From contig CM068583.1 of the NCBI GenBank assembly GCA_035048485.1, positions 45,199,790 through 45,263,789 on the forward strand: DNA of 64,000 bases, written 5' to 3'. The notes under the pieces were generated by a model that saw only the letters and a program-made list of their open reading frames with translations, did not search any database and had not been told where the DNA came from. Of this stretch, positions 12,601-25,913 are shown in pieces (position 1 is the first letter of the stretch; each line of letters opens with the position of its first letter). Made by a program: the position numbers and the translations under genes. This DNA comes from Pteria penguin (lineage: Eukaryota; Mollusca; Bivalvia; Pterioida; Pteriidae).

Positions 12601-15600
12601 AGGAAACTGAATTAGGAGTTGGAACGAACTTCTGTGTACCGAAAATGTTTAAGAAACCTAGAGAATTGACTAGAAACAATAAGTGACATCTTTGTTATAT
12701 ATATTTTAGGCATAGCAACATTAACAAAAGGTCAATAATACTAGGAATATTTTAAATATTCAGTTTGATTATTATTATGTTTTGTGTTGGTTTTTTTTTC
12801 TAATTATAGGTTCTTTATCGGCTTGGTTCCGCCTGAAGTATCCTCATTTAGTAGATGGAGCAGTTGCTACTAGTGCTCCAATGGTGGCCATTTTAGACTT
12901 TAAAGGTACAACGACTTTATGGAGAATATTTTTATGTTACTCTTATGTCATTTCAAATATAATGTAACATGAGGAGTGTTTAATAGTTGTTATAAATACA
13001 AAGTAATCGATTCCAGGTATTATTAAATTTGTTGAAGTTTTGCTTACAACTTTCATTGTAATTGCTCACTTTTTCAGATTATTTAAAAGTAGTGGTAGAT
13101 TCCCTGGCTACAACAGGTCAGGACTGTAATAAAAACATCCATATAGCAACAACTAATATTACTGCACTTCTCAAGACAGCTGGTGGAAGGACACAGACTG
13201 AAAAAATGTTCAAGTAAGAGGCATTTATTTAAATTCTTCAATGTTACAGTCATTTGTGCATCTAGTGCAGCTATTACATGGTAAAAAGTTTAAAAAGTTT
13301 GACTTCTTATTAGGGCTTAATGAGAGATATGTTTGTTGTTCTCAGCATGCATTATCAAAAATACATACCGGCATATAGTTTTAAACCTTCCTGAGCTAAA
13401 GGCTTATGTGGGCTATTGTGATCACTCTTTGTCCAGTGTCAAGTCATCTGTCCATCTTGCATAAACTTTTCATTTTCTTCTTCAAGTGTTGTTACTTTTT
13501 TGGCCAGATCCAAGAAGGTATGGATCCAGGGCAGGGTTACATAGTCCTAAAATGGTACCCTGCTGTCACAAATTTTTTCTTCAGACCAGGTTCATAGATC
13601 ATTAAACTAAATGTATCATTGTGATTTAGAAGGGTGTCTTTCTTTTAAAGTATTGTCATTTTTTTTCCATTTTGAAATCAAATTTCTGATTTTTTTTTTT
13701 ATTTTACCTTACAACTTTTTGGACTCATTTTTGCCTATTTTCAGGTCATCAGGTCATTTCTGTGAATTTCTCCTTCTTTGAGCAAGCATTGGCATGCTGT
13801 AAGGTAGCAGTTTCCTTTCTGGTGAAATTTATGAGTGTTTTTCTGCCCCCAGATCTTTGGATCAGGGGCATTCTCAGCTTTTGACCGGTTTGTTTGTTTA
13901 TTTGTCTGTTGTCAACTTTAATCGTTGCCAAAACTTTTGAACTATGAGAGACTTCATAATTGTACTGCATACTCCACTTATAAAGCCCTTTCAAATTACA
14001 CCAAAGTCATTGACCTCATGACCTTGTCTGTGATGTTTAACTTACATTTCAAAATTTGCCTTATTTTCCATAACTATTGCACCATGAGAGATAAAGACTT
14101 CATATTTGGAATGCATACTCCACTTATAAAGCCCTTTCAAATTACATCAAGCTCATTGATCTTGTGACCTTGTTTTCTTTTTATTTTGCACGTTATAAAA
14201 TATTCATTTGCAATAAATCATAAGAATCTATGAAAAGTGAAATTTTTCTTTCCTAATTTTATTTTCTTGAGGTTTATAATGAAATATTTCTTTTGTTTAT
14301 TTTACCCTGTATTTGACATGTGTAAGGTTGATGATTCAAAGTTTACAGTAATTTGTCAGTAGTTTAAAACATGATAATAAGTCAGAAAATATAGGTATCA
14401 GCAAATTTTGCTCAGGTGAGCAATTTAGCCTATTGTTTCAAATTGCATTGATAACACTGTAAGAGTTTGTTTATCTGTATTGTAGATTATGTGCACCTTT
14501 AGACATGTCACAGTATGTAGATGCAGCCAATCTGTATGCTAACCTCGCCAATAACTTCGAAGGAGTCGTACAATACAATAAAGATAATCGTGCATTTGAA
14601 GTAAATATTGAAGCATTTAATTAGAAGAATTATGAAAAATATTAATTATTTTGCATTTCTTTTTTTTTTTAAGAAAAGGTTATTTAAATGTCTGCATTTT
14701 ATATCCAGGAGAAAAGATGTGTATAGTGGATTAAGACAGACACTTTTGATACAAGTTTGTTTTTATTGGAAAAAAAAATGAATAAGGAAATGAAAAAAGT
14801 GTGATTATTCAAGTGATGTCTCATTACAGTTCATTGATACAGTGCATTAGATCAGCACATGTATCAGCACATTTCTATACATCATTGATACAGTGTATTA
14901 GATCAGCACATGTATCAGCACGTTTCTATACATCATTGATACAGTGCATTAGATCAGCACATGTATCAGCATGTTTCTATACATCATTGATACGGTGCAT
15001 TAGATCAGCACATGTATCAGCACATTTCTATACATCATTGATACGGTGCATTAGATCAGCACATGTATCAGCCCGTTTCTATACATCATTGATACGGTGC
15101 ATTAGATCAGCACATGTATCAGCACATTTCTATACATCATTGATACGGTGCATTAGATCAGCACATGTATCATCATGTTTCTATACATCATTGATACGGT
15201 GCATTAGATCAGCACATGTATCAGCACGTTTCTATACATCATTGATACGGTGCATTAGATCAGCACATGTATCAGCACGTTTCTATACATTATTCATACA
15301 GTGCATTAGATCAGCACATGTATCAGCACATTTCTATACATCATTGATACGGTGCATTAGATCAGCACATGTATCAGCACATTTCTATACATCATTGATA
15401 CGGTGCATTAGATCAGCACATGTATCAGCATGTTTCTATACATCATTGATACGGTGCATTAGATCAGCACATGTATCAGCACGTTTCTATACATCATTGA
15501 TACGGTGCATTAGATCAGCACATGTATCAGATTTCTATACATCATTGATACGGTGCATTAGATCAGCACATGTATCAGCACGTTTCTATACATTATTCAT

Positions 15601-18600
15601 ACAGTGCATTAGATCAGCACATGTATCAGCATGTTTCTATACATTATTGATACGGTGCATTAGATCAGCACATGTATCAGCCCGTTTCTATACATCATTG
15701 ATACAGTGCATTAGATCAGCACATGTATCAGCACGTTTCTATACATCATTCATACAGTGCATTAGATCAGCACATGTATCAGCACATTTCTATACATTAT
15801 TCATACAGTGCATTAGATCAGCACATGTATCAGCATGTTTCTATACATTATTCATACAGTGTTTTAGATTAGCACGTGTATCAGCACATTTCTATACATC
15901 ATTGATACAGTGCATTAGATCAGCACATGTATCAGCATGTTTCTATACATTATTCATACAGTGTTTTAGATTAGCACGTGTATCAGCACATTTCTATACA
16001 TCATTGATACGGTGCATTAGATCAGCACATGTATCAGCCTGTTTCTATACATCATTGATACAGTGCATTAGATCAGCACATGTATCAGCACGTTTCTATA
16101 CATCATTGATACGGTGCATTAGATCAGCACATGTATCAGCACGTTTCTATACATTATTCATACAGTGCATTAGATCAGCACATGTATCAGCATGTTTCTA
16201 TACATCATTGATACGGTGCATTAGATCAGCACATGTATCAGCACGTTTCTATACATCATTGATACGGTGCATTAGATCAGCACATGTATCAGCACGTTTC
16301 TATACATTATTCATACAGTGCATTAGATCAGCACATGTATCAGCATGTTTCTATACATTATTCATACAGTGTTTTAGATTAGCACGTGTATCAGCACATT
16401 TCTATACATCATTGATACAGTGCATTAGATCAGCACTTGTATCAGCACGTTTCTATACATCAGCACATTTCTATACATCATTGATACAGTGCATTAGATC
16501 AGCACATGTATCAGCATGTTTCTATACATCAGCACATTTCTATACATCTACTTCTGGATATTTAACTTGTATACAAACTCTGATTGATTTTAAACTTTAA
16601 TGATAATGTATGGTTCAGAATATTTACAAATGGAAATCTGTGTAATATTGTACATGTATTATGGTCCTCTGATAAAAGGTTTAAAATTATGAACAATATG
16701 TGCACTTCATCATTTTGGATTATTTCATGTGTCTTGAATTATACAGGGTGCTATAGGAACAAATATTACTATAGATACACTATGTGAGATCATGAATGAT
16801 GAACAGAAGGGTGACCCATTGTCCAGATATGCTTTGGTTAATAATCTTATGCTGACCACATATGGTGAGAAGTGTCTAGACAATAGCTACAAGGGAATGA
16901 TTAATGAACTCAAGAATACTAGCTGGGATGCTAGTGCTTCTGAAGGAGGTATAGTCAGCACATTATTAGAAATCATTTTTCTATAGATATATCCCTGATA
17001 TGCTGTACTGTGTCTATAGATATATCGTCAAACCCCCTAACTACGACACTACCTTAACTGTGACACTTTAGGGAAAACCGTCGCCGTTTGTAAATAATAG
17101 TGATTATGACGTCATTTTTCTCTTGTTTCAAATTTTGGATCGATTTTCTGTCAAATACAAACTTCCGAGAAATTGCATCAAAAACAAATAATGTATGCAT
17201 TACATATACCGTATTTAATATTATGTTAAACTTACTCCAATCACTAAGTCATTTTTACATAGCATCTAAATAAGTCGTGATTTCCCCAACAGAGTTACAC
17301 ACTTTTACATCCACTTGTCAGTCATATTTGGAAAGGTCAATGCCAAAGGTGTCCTCTGATTTTTCAGAATAGAATGAGGCTAATTATAATTTTTTGTTAT
17401 TTTATTGCGAATAACACGCTATGTATTTTCCATTGTTGGCAATGACGTTCTTGGCGCAATATAGATGTTATAGCGGCGAGTAATAGCAATCTTTACAGAT
17501 ATATTGGGTTAAAACGTGGATGATAAAGTGATATATGACAATTATAATGCGAGTTTTTGCAAATAGGGTACTTCTCCATCTTGGTATTCAAATTAAATAT
17601 TTCAATATAAGGTAATTATCCCTTCAAGTGATTGGAGTAATGTTAAATGTTTAAAACTTGTTTTAATATATTACTTTATTCAATAACAAAGTAAATAATA
17701 AATAATTAATAATTTATTTTAATAATATTCAGTAAAATCATAATAGAAACTCCCCCCCCCAACTTCCCTCATGATACAAAATAGTAGTTCTAAGCAAAAA
17801 AATAAAATTGATTTTCAGACAATCCTAAGAAATTTAAGAGAAGGAAAAACAGAACTTATTATCATCAATCCCTACAAAATGCATACATTTACTATTTGTA
17901 AATTGGGGGCAATGTGACATATGTAGACACTGGGTCCATCTAAAATACTGCACCAATTTAGCTGCAATGAGAGGAGGGGCCATATTCCAATGCATTCATT
18001 GTTGTTAATGCAACTGCTGTGATATTGACTGTTTAAATATTCTTTAATATCATTCTCATTCTATTATTGATAAGAAACATTTAGTTTCTTTAATATAATT
18101 GTATTAAACGATTATAATTATTTAAATATATGTTTATGTTGTATTTAATGATAATAGTTGTAATAATAATTGACAACAAACACACAATTCAAGAAATTTA
18201 ATTGCTTTGGCCTCTAAGTACTGCGGTGACGTAGTTACATTCATTTGACAGGGATTACACATGTCTGACCCCGGATCGATTCAAACGCTTATCCAAGCAC
18301 TGTGGTCGCCGTTTGCTACTAAAAGGATGTGAAAATACACAAAAAGATTTGATTTATTGACTGATACATAGAAATAACCACACAAATTACCAAATGAAAA
18401 ACGTTTCATTGTTAAATGCTTATGGTGTCGCAGTTCGGGGGTTCAAGGATATACCTGATATACTGTGCTGTGTCCGTAGATATATACCAGATATACTGTA
18501 CTGTGTTTGTAGATATATACCTGATATACTGTACTGTGTCTATAGATATATACCTGATATACTGTACTGTGTCTATAGATATATACCTGATATACTGTAC

Positions 18601-21600
18601 TGTGTCTGTAGATATATACCCGATATACTGTACTGTGTCTGTAGATATATACCTGATATGCTGTACTGTGTCTGTAGATATATACCTGATATACTGTACT
18701 GCGTCTGTAGATATATACCTGATATACTGTACTGTGCCTATAGATATATACCTGATATACTGTACTGTGTCTGTAGATATATACCTGATATACTGTACTG
18801 TGTCTGTTGATATATACTGTACTGTGTCTATAGATATATACCTGATATACTGTACTGTGCCTATAGATATATACCTGATATACTGTACTGTGCCTATAGA
18901 TATATACCTGATATACTGTACTGTGTCTATAGATATATACCTGATATACTGTACTGTGTCTGTTGATATATACTGTACTGTGTCTATAGATATATACCAA
19001 ATATACTGTACTGTGCCTATAGATATATACCTGATATACTGTACTGTGTCTATAGATATATACCTGATATACTGTACTGTGTCTATAGATATATACTGTA
19101 CTGTGTCTGTAAATATATACCTGATATACTGTACTGTGTCTATAGATATATACCTGATATACTGTACTGTGTCTGTAGATATATACCTGATATACTGTAC
19201 TGTGCCTATAGATATATACCTGATATACTGTACTATGTCTGTAGATATATACCTGATATACTGTACTGTGCCTATAGATATATACCTGATATACTGTACT
19301 GTGTCTGTAGATATATACCTGATATACTGTACTATGTCTGTAGATATATACCTGATATACTGTACTGTGCCTATAGATATATACCTGATATACTGTACTA
19401 TGTCTGTAGATATATACCTGATATACTGTACTGTGCCTATAGATATATACCTGATATACTGTACTGTGTCTGTAGATATATACCTGATATACTGTACTGT
19501 GCCTATAGATATATACCTGATATACTGTACTATGTCTGTAGATATATACCTGATATACTGTACTGTGCCTATAGATATATACCTGATATACTGTACTGTG
19601 TCTGTAGATATATACCTGATATACTGTACTGTGTCTATAGATATATAGCTGATATACTGTACTGTGCCTATAGATATATACCTGATATACTGTACTGTGT
19701 CTGTAGATATATACCTGATATACTGTACTGTGTCTGTAGATATATACCTGATATACTGTACTGTGTCTATAGATATATACCTGATATACTGTACTGTGTC
19801 TGTAGATATATACCTGATATGCTGTACTGTGTCTGTTGATATATACTGTACTGTGTCTATAGATATATACCTGATATACTGTACTGTGCCTATAGATATA
19901 TACCTGATATACTGTACTGTGCCTATAGATATATACCTGATATACTGTACTGTGTCTATAGATATATACCTGATATACTGTACTGTGTCTATAGATATAT
20001 ACCTGATATACTGTACTGTGTCTATAGATATATACCTGATATACTGTACTGTGTCTGTAGATATATACCTGATATACTGTACTGTGTCTGTAGATATATA
20101 CCTGATATACTGTACTGTGTTTGTAGATATATACCTGATATACTGTACTGTCTGTAGATATATACCTGATATACTGTACTGTGTCTGTAGATATATACCT
20201 GATATACTGTACTGTGTCTGTAGATATATACCTGATATGCTGTACTGTGTTTGTAGATATATACCTGATATACTGTACTGTGTCTATAGATATATACCTG
20301 ATATACTGTACTGTGTCTGTAGATATATACCTGATATACTGTACTGTATCTATAGATATATACCTGATATACTGTACTGTATTTGTTGATATATACCAGA
20401 TATACTGTACTGTGTCTGTAGATATATACCTGATATACTGTACTGTGTCTGTAGATATATACCTGATATACTGTACTGTGTCTATAGATATATACCTGAT
20501 ATACTGTACTGTGTCTATAGATATATACCTGATATACTGTACTGTGTCTGTAGATATATACCTGATATACTGTACTGTGTCTGTAGATATATACCTGATA
20601 TACCGTACTGTGTCTGTAGATATATACCTGATATACTGTACTGTGTCTATAGATATATAGCTGATATACTGTACTGTGCCTATAGATATATACCTGATAT
20701 ACTGTACTGTGTCTATAGATATATACCTTATATACTGTACTGTGTCTATAGATATATACCTGATATACCGTACTGTGTCTGTAGATATATACCTGATATA
20801 CCATACTGTGTCTGTAGATATATACCTGATATACTGTACTGTGTCTATAGATATATACCTGATATACTGTACTGTGCCTATAGATATATACCTGATATAC
20901 TGTACTGTGCCTATAGATATATACCTGATATACTGTACTATGTCTATAGATATATACCTGATATACTGTACTGTGCCTATAGATATATACCTGATATACT
21001 GTACTGTGCCTATAGATATATACCTTATATACTGTACTGTGCCTATAGATATATACCTGATATACTGTACTGTGTCTGTAGATATATACCTGATATACTG
21101 TACTGTGTCTATAGATATATACCTGATATACTGTACTGTGCCTATAGATATATACCTGATATACTGTACTGTGTCTATAGATATATACCTGATATACTGT
21201 ACTGTGTCTGTTGATATATACTGTACTGTGTCTATAGATATATACCTGATATAACTGTACTGTGCCTATAGATATATACCTGATATACTGTACTGTGCCT
21301 ATAGATATATACCTGATATACTGTACTGTGCCTATAGATATATACCTGATATACTGTACTGTGTCTATAGATATATACCTGATATACTGTACTGTGCCTA
21401 TAGATATATACCTGATATACTGTACTGTGTCTGTAGATATATACCTGATATACTGTACTGTGCCTATAGATATATACCTGATATACTGTACTGTGTCTAT
21501 AGATATATACCTGATATACTGTACTGTGTCTATAGATATATACCTGATATACTGTACTGTGCCTATAGATATATACCTGATATACTGTACTGTGTCTGTA

Positions 21601-24600
21601 GATATATACCTGATATACTGTACTGTGTCTACAGATATATACCTGATATACTGTACTGCGTCTGTTGATATATACCAGATATGCTGTACTGTGTCTGTAG
21701 GTATATACTGTACTGTGTCTGTAGATATATACTGTACTGTCTCTATAGATATATACCTGATATACTGTACTGCATCTGTTGATATATACCTGATATACTG
21801 TACTGTGTCTATAGATATATAGCTGATATACTGTACTGTGCCTATAGATATATACCTGATATACTGTACTGTGTCTATAGATATATACCTGATATACTGT
21901 ACTGTGTCTGTTGATATATACTGTACTGTGTCTATAGATATATACCTGATATACTGTACTGTGCCTATAGATATATACCTGATATACTGTACTGTGCCTA
22001 TAGATATATACCTGATATACTGTACTGTGCCTATAGATATATACCTGATATACTGTACTGTGTCTATAGATATATACCTGATATACTATACTGTGTCTGT
22101 AGATATATACTGTACTGTGTCTGTAAATATATACCTGATATACTGTACTGTATTTGTAAATTTGTATACCTGATATACTGTATATTATCATGTAATGTAT
22201 ATAGTTAGTATGTGATGTACACACATGTATTTACATGTACCTATTTATGTTTAAACCAGGTCGTCAATGGACATACCAAACATGTACAGAATTCGGATTC
22301 TTTCAGACATCTTCACTTAATGATTTGCAACCATTTGGAAATAATTTTCAGAAAAAGTGAGTAATTCATTATGTCTTATCCGTACTATACCCTTCTTTGG
22401 TAAATAAATCATTTTGAACTGAATACTTCCACACTATCTTTACCTATCAAGGAGCTTGATTAGATGTGTGTTTACACTATGTAGTACACACATTCTGTTT
22501 GTGTTATGAATAAAAGATTTAGAAATAAATGATACTTAGTAAGCAGTTACAATATACTTTTTTTTGATTGGATACACTTTTTCTGTTGGTGCAAGATACC
22601 ATGTAGAGGAGGAATATGTTATAGGTAATAAAACCCTTATTGATTATGTGTTAGTGTAAGTATAATACAAGGTCAGTGTAATAGAATGTGCTTTGCATAT
22701 AAATGGATATCTGCATTGAAAATATATGTTTTATCGTTATTTTCAGCTTTTTTGTTCAACAGTGCATTGATATATTTGGTGCCAAATTCAATGAAAAATC
22801 TATTCAAGGTGGGATAAATAAGACAAATACAAACTATGGAGGATTGGGTATCAAGGTCACAAAAGTTTTATTTCCCAATGGATCAATAGATCCATGGCAT
22901 GCTTTAGGAGTCACACAAAGTTTATCACCTGAGGCTGAAGCTGTTTACATTAAAGGTATTTATGTGTTCAGTTTCCTTTTAGATGGAATAATACAAATAT
23001 GAAATAAATAAATAATATCCTTGTAGTCTAACTGATCTAATTAAATTTTCTGGTGATTTGATCCTCAACAGCAAGGTTAGGGATCACACATACATATATT
23101 TGTGAGTGTATGACACAACATAATGTAGATTATTCCATTGATTTCATTTAAAGATATCAATCAAAACATCAAATCTAGATTCCTTTCCAAAACTAGTCCA
23201 TAGTGATTATATCATACATACATGTAGTGACTTTGGTATTTCCTTTGAAGATGCAACTTAAACTTTGATGAATTTTACTCCTATTTTGGTCTTTGTGATT
23301 AACAGTGTGTCCTTGGGGTCTGATACCTTTACTCTTTTAGTGTCCAATAAAAGATAGATATATGTCTGTCTATAGTCAGTAAAGTATTAGGTCCATTTAT
23401 TTACCATAAATCATGTTTTATCGAGACTTATGATCTATTTTTCTTTAAAAAGAATTTGAAATTGCCGTGAACAATTTTTTATCCAAGCTTTCAATTTCAT
23501 ATTAAGATAATGATGTATGAGTAATGACTTTGATTCTTTTTCAAAGTATCAGAACATAGATTTAATCTATCATGTTTGAATAATTTGATCTTTATTTCTG
23601 TACAAAAACTTTTACTATGATATCATTTTTCTGAACATGTGATATAAAAGACTTGCACCAGTATTAAAGGGTGAAGCTGTCTTTATAATCATTAATCAGG
23701 TCATAGAGTAATATAACTGAAATTTACTTTGTGACTTCATGATGTTTTTTCTAAATAATTCGTTCAAACTTGATGTTTCAATAACTTTTGTTATAAATAT
23801 ATTTTTACCAAATACTCGTACTTTCTTACTTTGTGATAACCAAATTTAATCAAGGAAGAAATGTTTATGATTTGGATTGTCTTTCTTTGGTTTGATGTTG
23901 CCAACATAGATTAGACTGAATGTGCCACATGACAGAAATATGTACAGAAACATACCAGACAATCATTAATCTATTGCTCTAGGTGTAGATGTTGAAAAAT
24001 TATTTTTCTCAGTGATAATCAAGATTAAAAATCAGAAATATCTACTAAAACAAATTAAATACCATATTGAATGAATAGGAAAAATCAAAGCCCCATCTAA
24101 GGGCAGAGATATGCATGAATGGAGTATCATTTACCTGTGTTGGTTGGTTGGTTGATTGGTGTTTTACGTCGCTTTCAACAATATTTCAGTTATATCACGA
24201 CATGGAAGCAGGAGGTTACCAACCTCTTAAACATAGTGACGCAACCCGGGAATCGAACCCGGATCGTCGGCGCCGCAAGCCAAGCGCTTAACCACTACAC
24301 CAAGCCTGCCCCTCATTTACCTGTGTAACCGACTTTACTAAATGGGGTTTTTAACATAAAGTATATTAATAACAACGTATAGAATTTCTATTTTACCTGG
24401 CTTTTTTTTTTTTTTCTCAATACTTTCAATGCACCTTTTACTCATAGACATTATATGAACTCAGAATATGTCGATCTTAAGTAAAGTTCTTGCTCATAGT
24501 AGATGTGTAGAGGTCTATAGTAAACAAAAAATGTTTTCAGTAACTTTTTCTGTTCAAGATGGACAAGAGGTGAATTAAGGAAAGGGTTGGCACTGACCTA

Positions 24601-24951
24601 AAATTTTATTCAGCAAAATATGTCACTTGATCCCCTACCGTGGGTAAGGGAAGCACTGGCCCCTCTGACCAGATTTAAAATAAAGCTTGAAATCATAATT
24701 GTGCATAATTCTGTCTTTATCATGATTTGTTTTTTACATGGCATTGATTTAAATGGATTTTAAATGTTGTTTTGATTTATTGAGTTATATGCTCATACAA
24801 AGTTCTTTCTGTATATTCACAATAAGTCTCAATTGCAGGAACAGCACACTGTGCGAACATGTACCCAAGTCTGACCAGCGATCCTCTGGATCTTACATTA
24901 GCCAGGAATTACATTGATAAGACAATTCAGAAATGGCTTTCAGAAGCATAA
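9652..24951 (+). CDS. Secreted serine peptidase, family S28 (PRSS16/K12H4.7-like)
   Basis: Ten exons: 9652-9873, 10988-11169, 11559-11695, 12810-12905, 13078-13213, 14486-14600, 16747-16948, 22260-22356, 22747-22955, 24839-24951. All introns are GT-AG and all joins keep frame, giving 502 residues, the usual S28 length. Residues 1-24 look like a signal peptide. The family block [10 protein letters not shown] starts at 57, followed by QRYFVND across the first join, IGGEGTANP at 94 and EHRFYGKS. The nucleophile is Ser178 in FGGSYPG; the acid is Asp444 in [11 protein letters not shown]; the base is His469 in [25 protein letters not shown] marks the S28-specific region. S28 enzymes are lysosomal or secreted peptidases that typically cut next to proline; the closest style is the thymus-specific serine protease and nematode K12H4.7 group. 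Substrate is unknown. I see no AATAAA within 350 bp of the stop; AATATA near 25108 may serve. Confidence 0.95.
9874..10987 (+). other. Intron 1 of the S28 gene, no separate gene
   Basis: GT-AG intron, phase 0. Holds T-rich and A-rich runs and only chance-length frames. Confidence 0.85.
11696..12809 (+). repeat. Intron 3 with diverged dispersed-repeat units
   Basis: Phase 1 intron. Between about 11920 and 12530 similar phrases recur every 160-200 bp: GGTCATGCTTTG with GATATT, then a CAGTTGAC or CAATTGACC word, then GAGTTATTGCC or GAATTATTGCC. This is a tandem-like, decayed dispersed repeat of a kind common in mollusc introns. No coding capacity. Confidence 0.5.
13930..14172 (+). repeat. Two-copy direct repeat in intron 5
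   Basis: Two diverged copies of a unit of about 146 bp share GCATACTCCACTTATAAAGC (at 13967 and 14113) and flanking ATGAGAGA and CATTGACCT/CATTGATCT words. It lies within intron 5 (13214-14485, phase 2) and has no coding significance. Confidence 0.7.
14829..16547 (+). repeat. 51-bp minisatellite in intron 6 of the S28 gene
   Basis: About 34 head-to-tail units of 51 bp, each containing GTGCATTAGATCAGCACATG flanked by TTGATAC and GTATCAGC and closed by TTTCTATACAT. Variation is limited: CAT/CGT/TGT before TTTCTATA, and CATTGATAC against TATTCATAC. Several variants recur in blocks, which suggests spread by unequal exchange. Near the right end, shorter partial units occur (16452-16547). Because 51 is divisible by three, one frame stays open for 599 residues, but the exons on either side join in frame without it, so it is intronic. 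TGATAC-GTGC and GCAC-GTATCA in each unit can pair. Confidence 0.97.
16976..17025 (+). repeat. Isolated leading piece of the 33-bp array
   Basis: One and a half units of the intron 7 repeat (CTATAGATATAT, CCTGATATGCTGTACTGTGT) stand just after exon 7. They are cut off from the main array at 18449 by the terminal-inverted-repeat element at 17026-18448, showing that the array is older than the insertion. Confidence 0.85.
17026..18448. mobile_element. Non-autonomous DNA transposon, 1.42 kb, with terminal inverted repeats
   Basis: The left end, AACCCCCTAACTACGACACT (17031 onward), is the inverted complement of the right end at 18424-18443 with about four mismatches in 24. Flanks read ATAT on both sides (17022-17025 and 18449-18452), compatible with a short target-site duplication, although the host repeat is itself ATAT-rich so TA, TAT or ATAT cannot be told apart. 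The left subterminal region repeats TAAC-x3-GACACT. The interior is AT-rich, has no transposase frame, and includes a C-run near 17752. The superfamily cannot be assigned. Confidence 0.75.
18449..22185 (+). repeat. 33-bp minisatellite in intron 7 of the S28 gene
   Basis: About 113 units of GATATATACCTGATATACTG followed by TACTGTGTCTATA or TACTGTGTCTGTA or TACTGTGCCTATA. Shorter units lacking the CCTGATATACTG part recur (for example 18808, 18965, 19848, 21208, 21902). The variants are interspersed in blocks, again suggesting unequal exchange. The period is a multiple of three and lacks stops in several frames on both strands, producing frames up to 410 residues that are artefacts. Exon 8 begins 75 bp after the array ends. 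Confidence 0.97.
24090..24118 (-). repeat. Possible short ribozyme-repeat remnant
   Basis: CCATCTAAGGGCAGAGATATGCATGAA resembles the end of the hammerhead-type repeat (compare 54444-54470). It is short, so chance is not excluded. It lies just left of the SINE in intron 9. Confidence 0.3.
24141..24312 (-). mobile_element. tRNA-derived SINE in intron 9, 14-bp target duplication
   Basis: Read on the minus strand, the head (24312 downward) is tRNA-like, with a box A region TGGTGTAGTGGTTAAGC and a perfect box B GGTTCGATTCC. The body contains AAAGCGACGTAAAACACC and the tail is a (CCAA)n run. A perfect 14-bp duplication TCATTTACCTGTGT flanks it at 24127-24140 and 24313-24326. Same family as 51672-51848. 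It sits antisense to the S28 gene in intron 9. Confidence 0.93.
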
Positions 24952-25780
24952 CCTTTTGTTTTGTGTTTTATCTGTTGATAATGATTTTAAAATTGTTCAT
25001 TGTGATAAAGATATGTGATACAGTGATATTCACATGACAGTAATCTTAAACGTAATTTTATTTTTATTCTGTGATATTTGTTTCTAAGTCATTCAATACA
25101 ATTATAATATAAAACTACAAAAAACAGTCAACTTGTAATGCAACAAACATTGCAATTTCTTTACTCCACAAGGTAGTAGATATCTATATTGAATAGTTAT
25201 CAGAAATATGTTCATGTGTACTTATATGGCAGTATAACAGTAAAGAAATTATCACACTTATCAATATTGCCACATATGTATGCATATTTCTTAAAAATTT
25301 TGTACTTCTTTTCATCATCAAATAACAGATGATGTATAGAAAGAGCTAGTGATGTGTCATCAAATAACTGATAATATATTGAAAGAGCTAGTGATGTGTC
25401 ATCAAATATCAGATGATGTATAGAAAGAACTAGTGATCTGTCACCAAATAATTCCTGATGTATAGAAGGAGCTAGTGATGTGTCATCAAATATCAGATGA
25501 CATATAGAAAGAGCTAGTGATCTGTCATCAGATAACTGATGACATATATAAAGAGCTAGTGATCTGTCATCAAATAACTGATGATGTATAGAAGGAGCTA
25601 GTGATGTGTCATCAAATAACAGATGATGTATAGGGGAGCTAGTGATCTGTCATCAAATAACAGATGACATATAGAAAGAGGTAGTGATCTGTCATCAAAT
25701 AACAGATGATGAATAGAAAGAGGTAGTAATCTGTCATCAAATAACTGATGATGTATAGAAACAGCTAATGATGTGTCATC

Positions 25781-25913
25781 AATACTCCGGTTTCCTCCCA
25801 CACAAACGACACCCTTACGCCAAGATCTGTGCCAACGAGCAAGATTTATATAAGTTGTTAACTTGTTTCTTAATCGTTGTAAAATAAATAAAGTTTAAAT
25901 TTAAATTTTAATT
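25781..25913 (+). mobile_element. Dispersed-element 3' tail inside the megasatellite, copy 1
   Basis: A 133-bp insert beginning AATACTCCGGTTTCCTCCCA and ending in an AT-rich tail with AAATAAATAAAG. It has the look of the 3' end of a SINE or LINE that inserted into one 42-bp unit. An all but identical copy with the same flanking satellite variants stands at 29132-29264, so the second arose by duplication of the array segment rather than a second insertion. Confidence 0.7.

Noticed and set aside
14801..16600. 599-residue + strand frame with a 17-residue repeat, a possible repetitive secreted protein
   Set aside because: It is the 51-bp array read in the one frame without stops. Exons 6 and 7 of the S28 gene flank it and join in frame without it.
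18394..22224. Several frames of 110-410 residues on both strands ([22 protein letters not shown])
   Set aside because: All are readings of the 33-bp array; both strands open equally and there is no start, splice or composition signal.
24241..24312. tRNA gene
   Set aside because: A box A/B pair is present but it is the head of a SINE with body, tail and target duplication. The same holds for 51672-51750 and 57862-57935.
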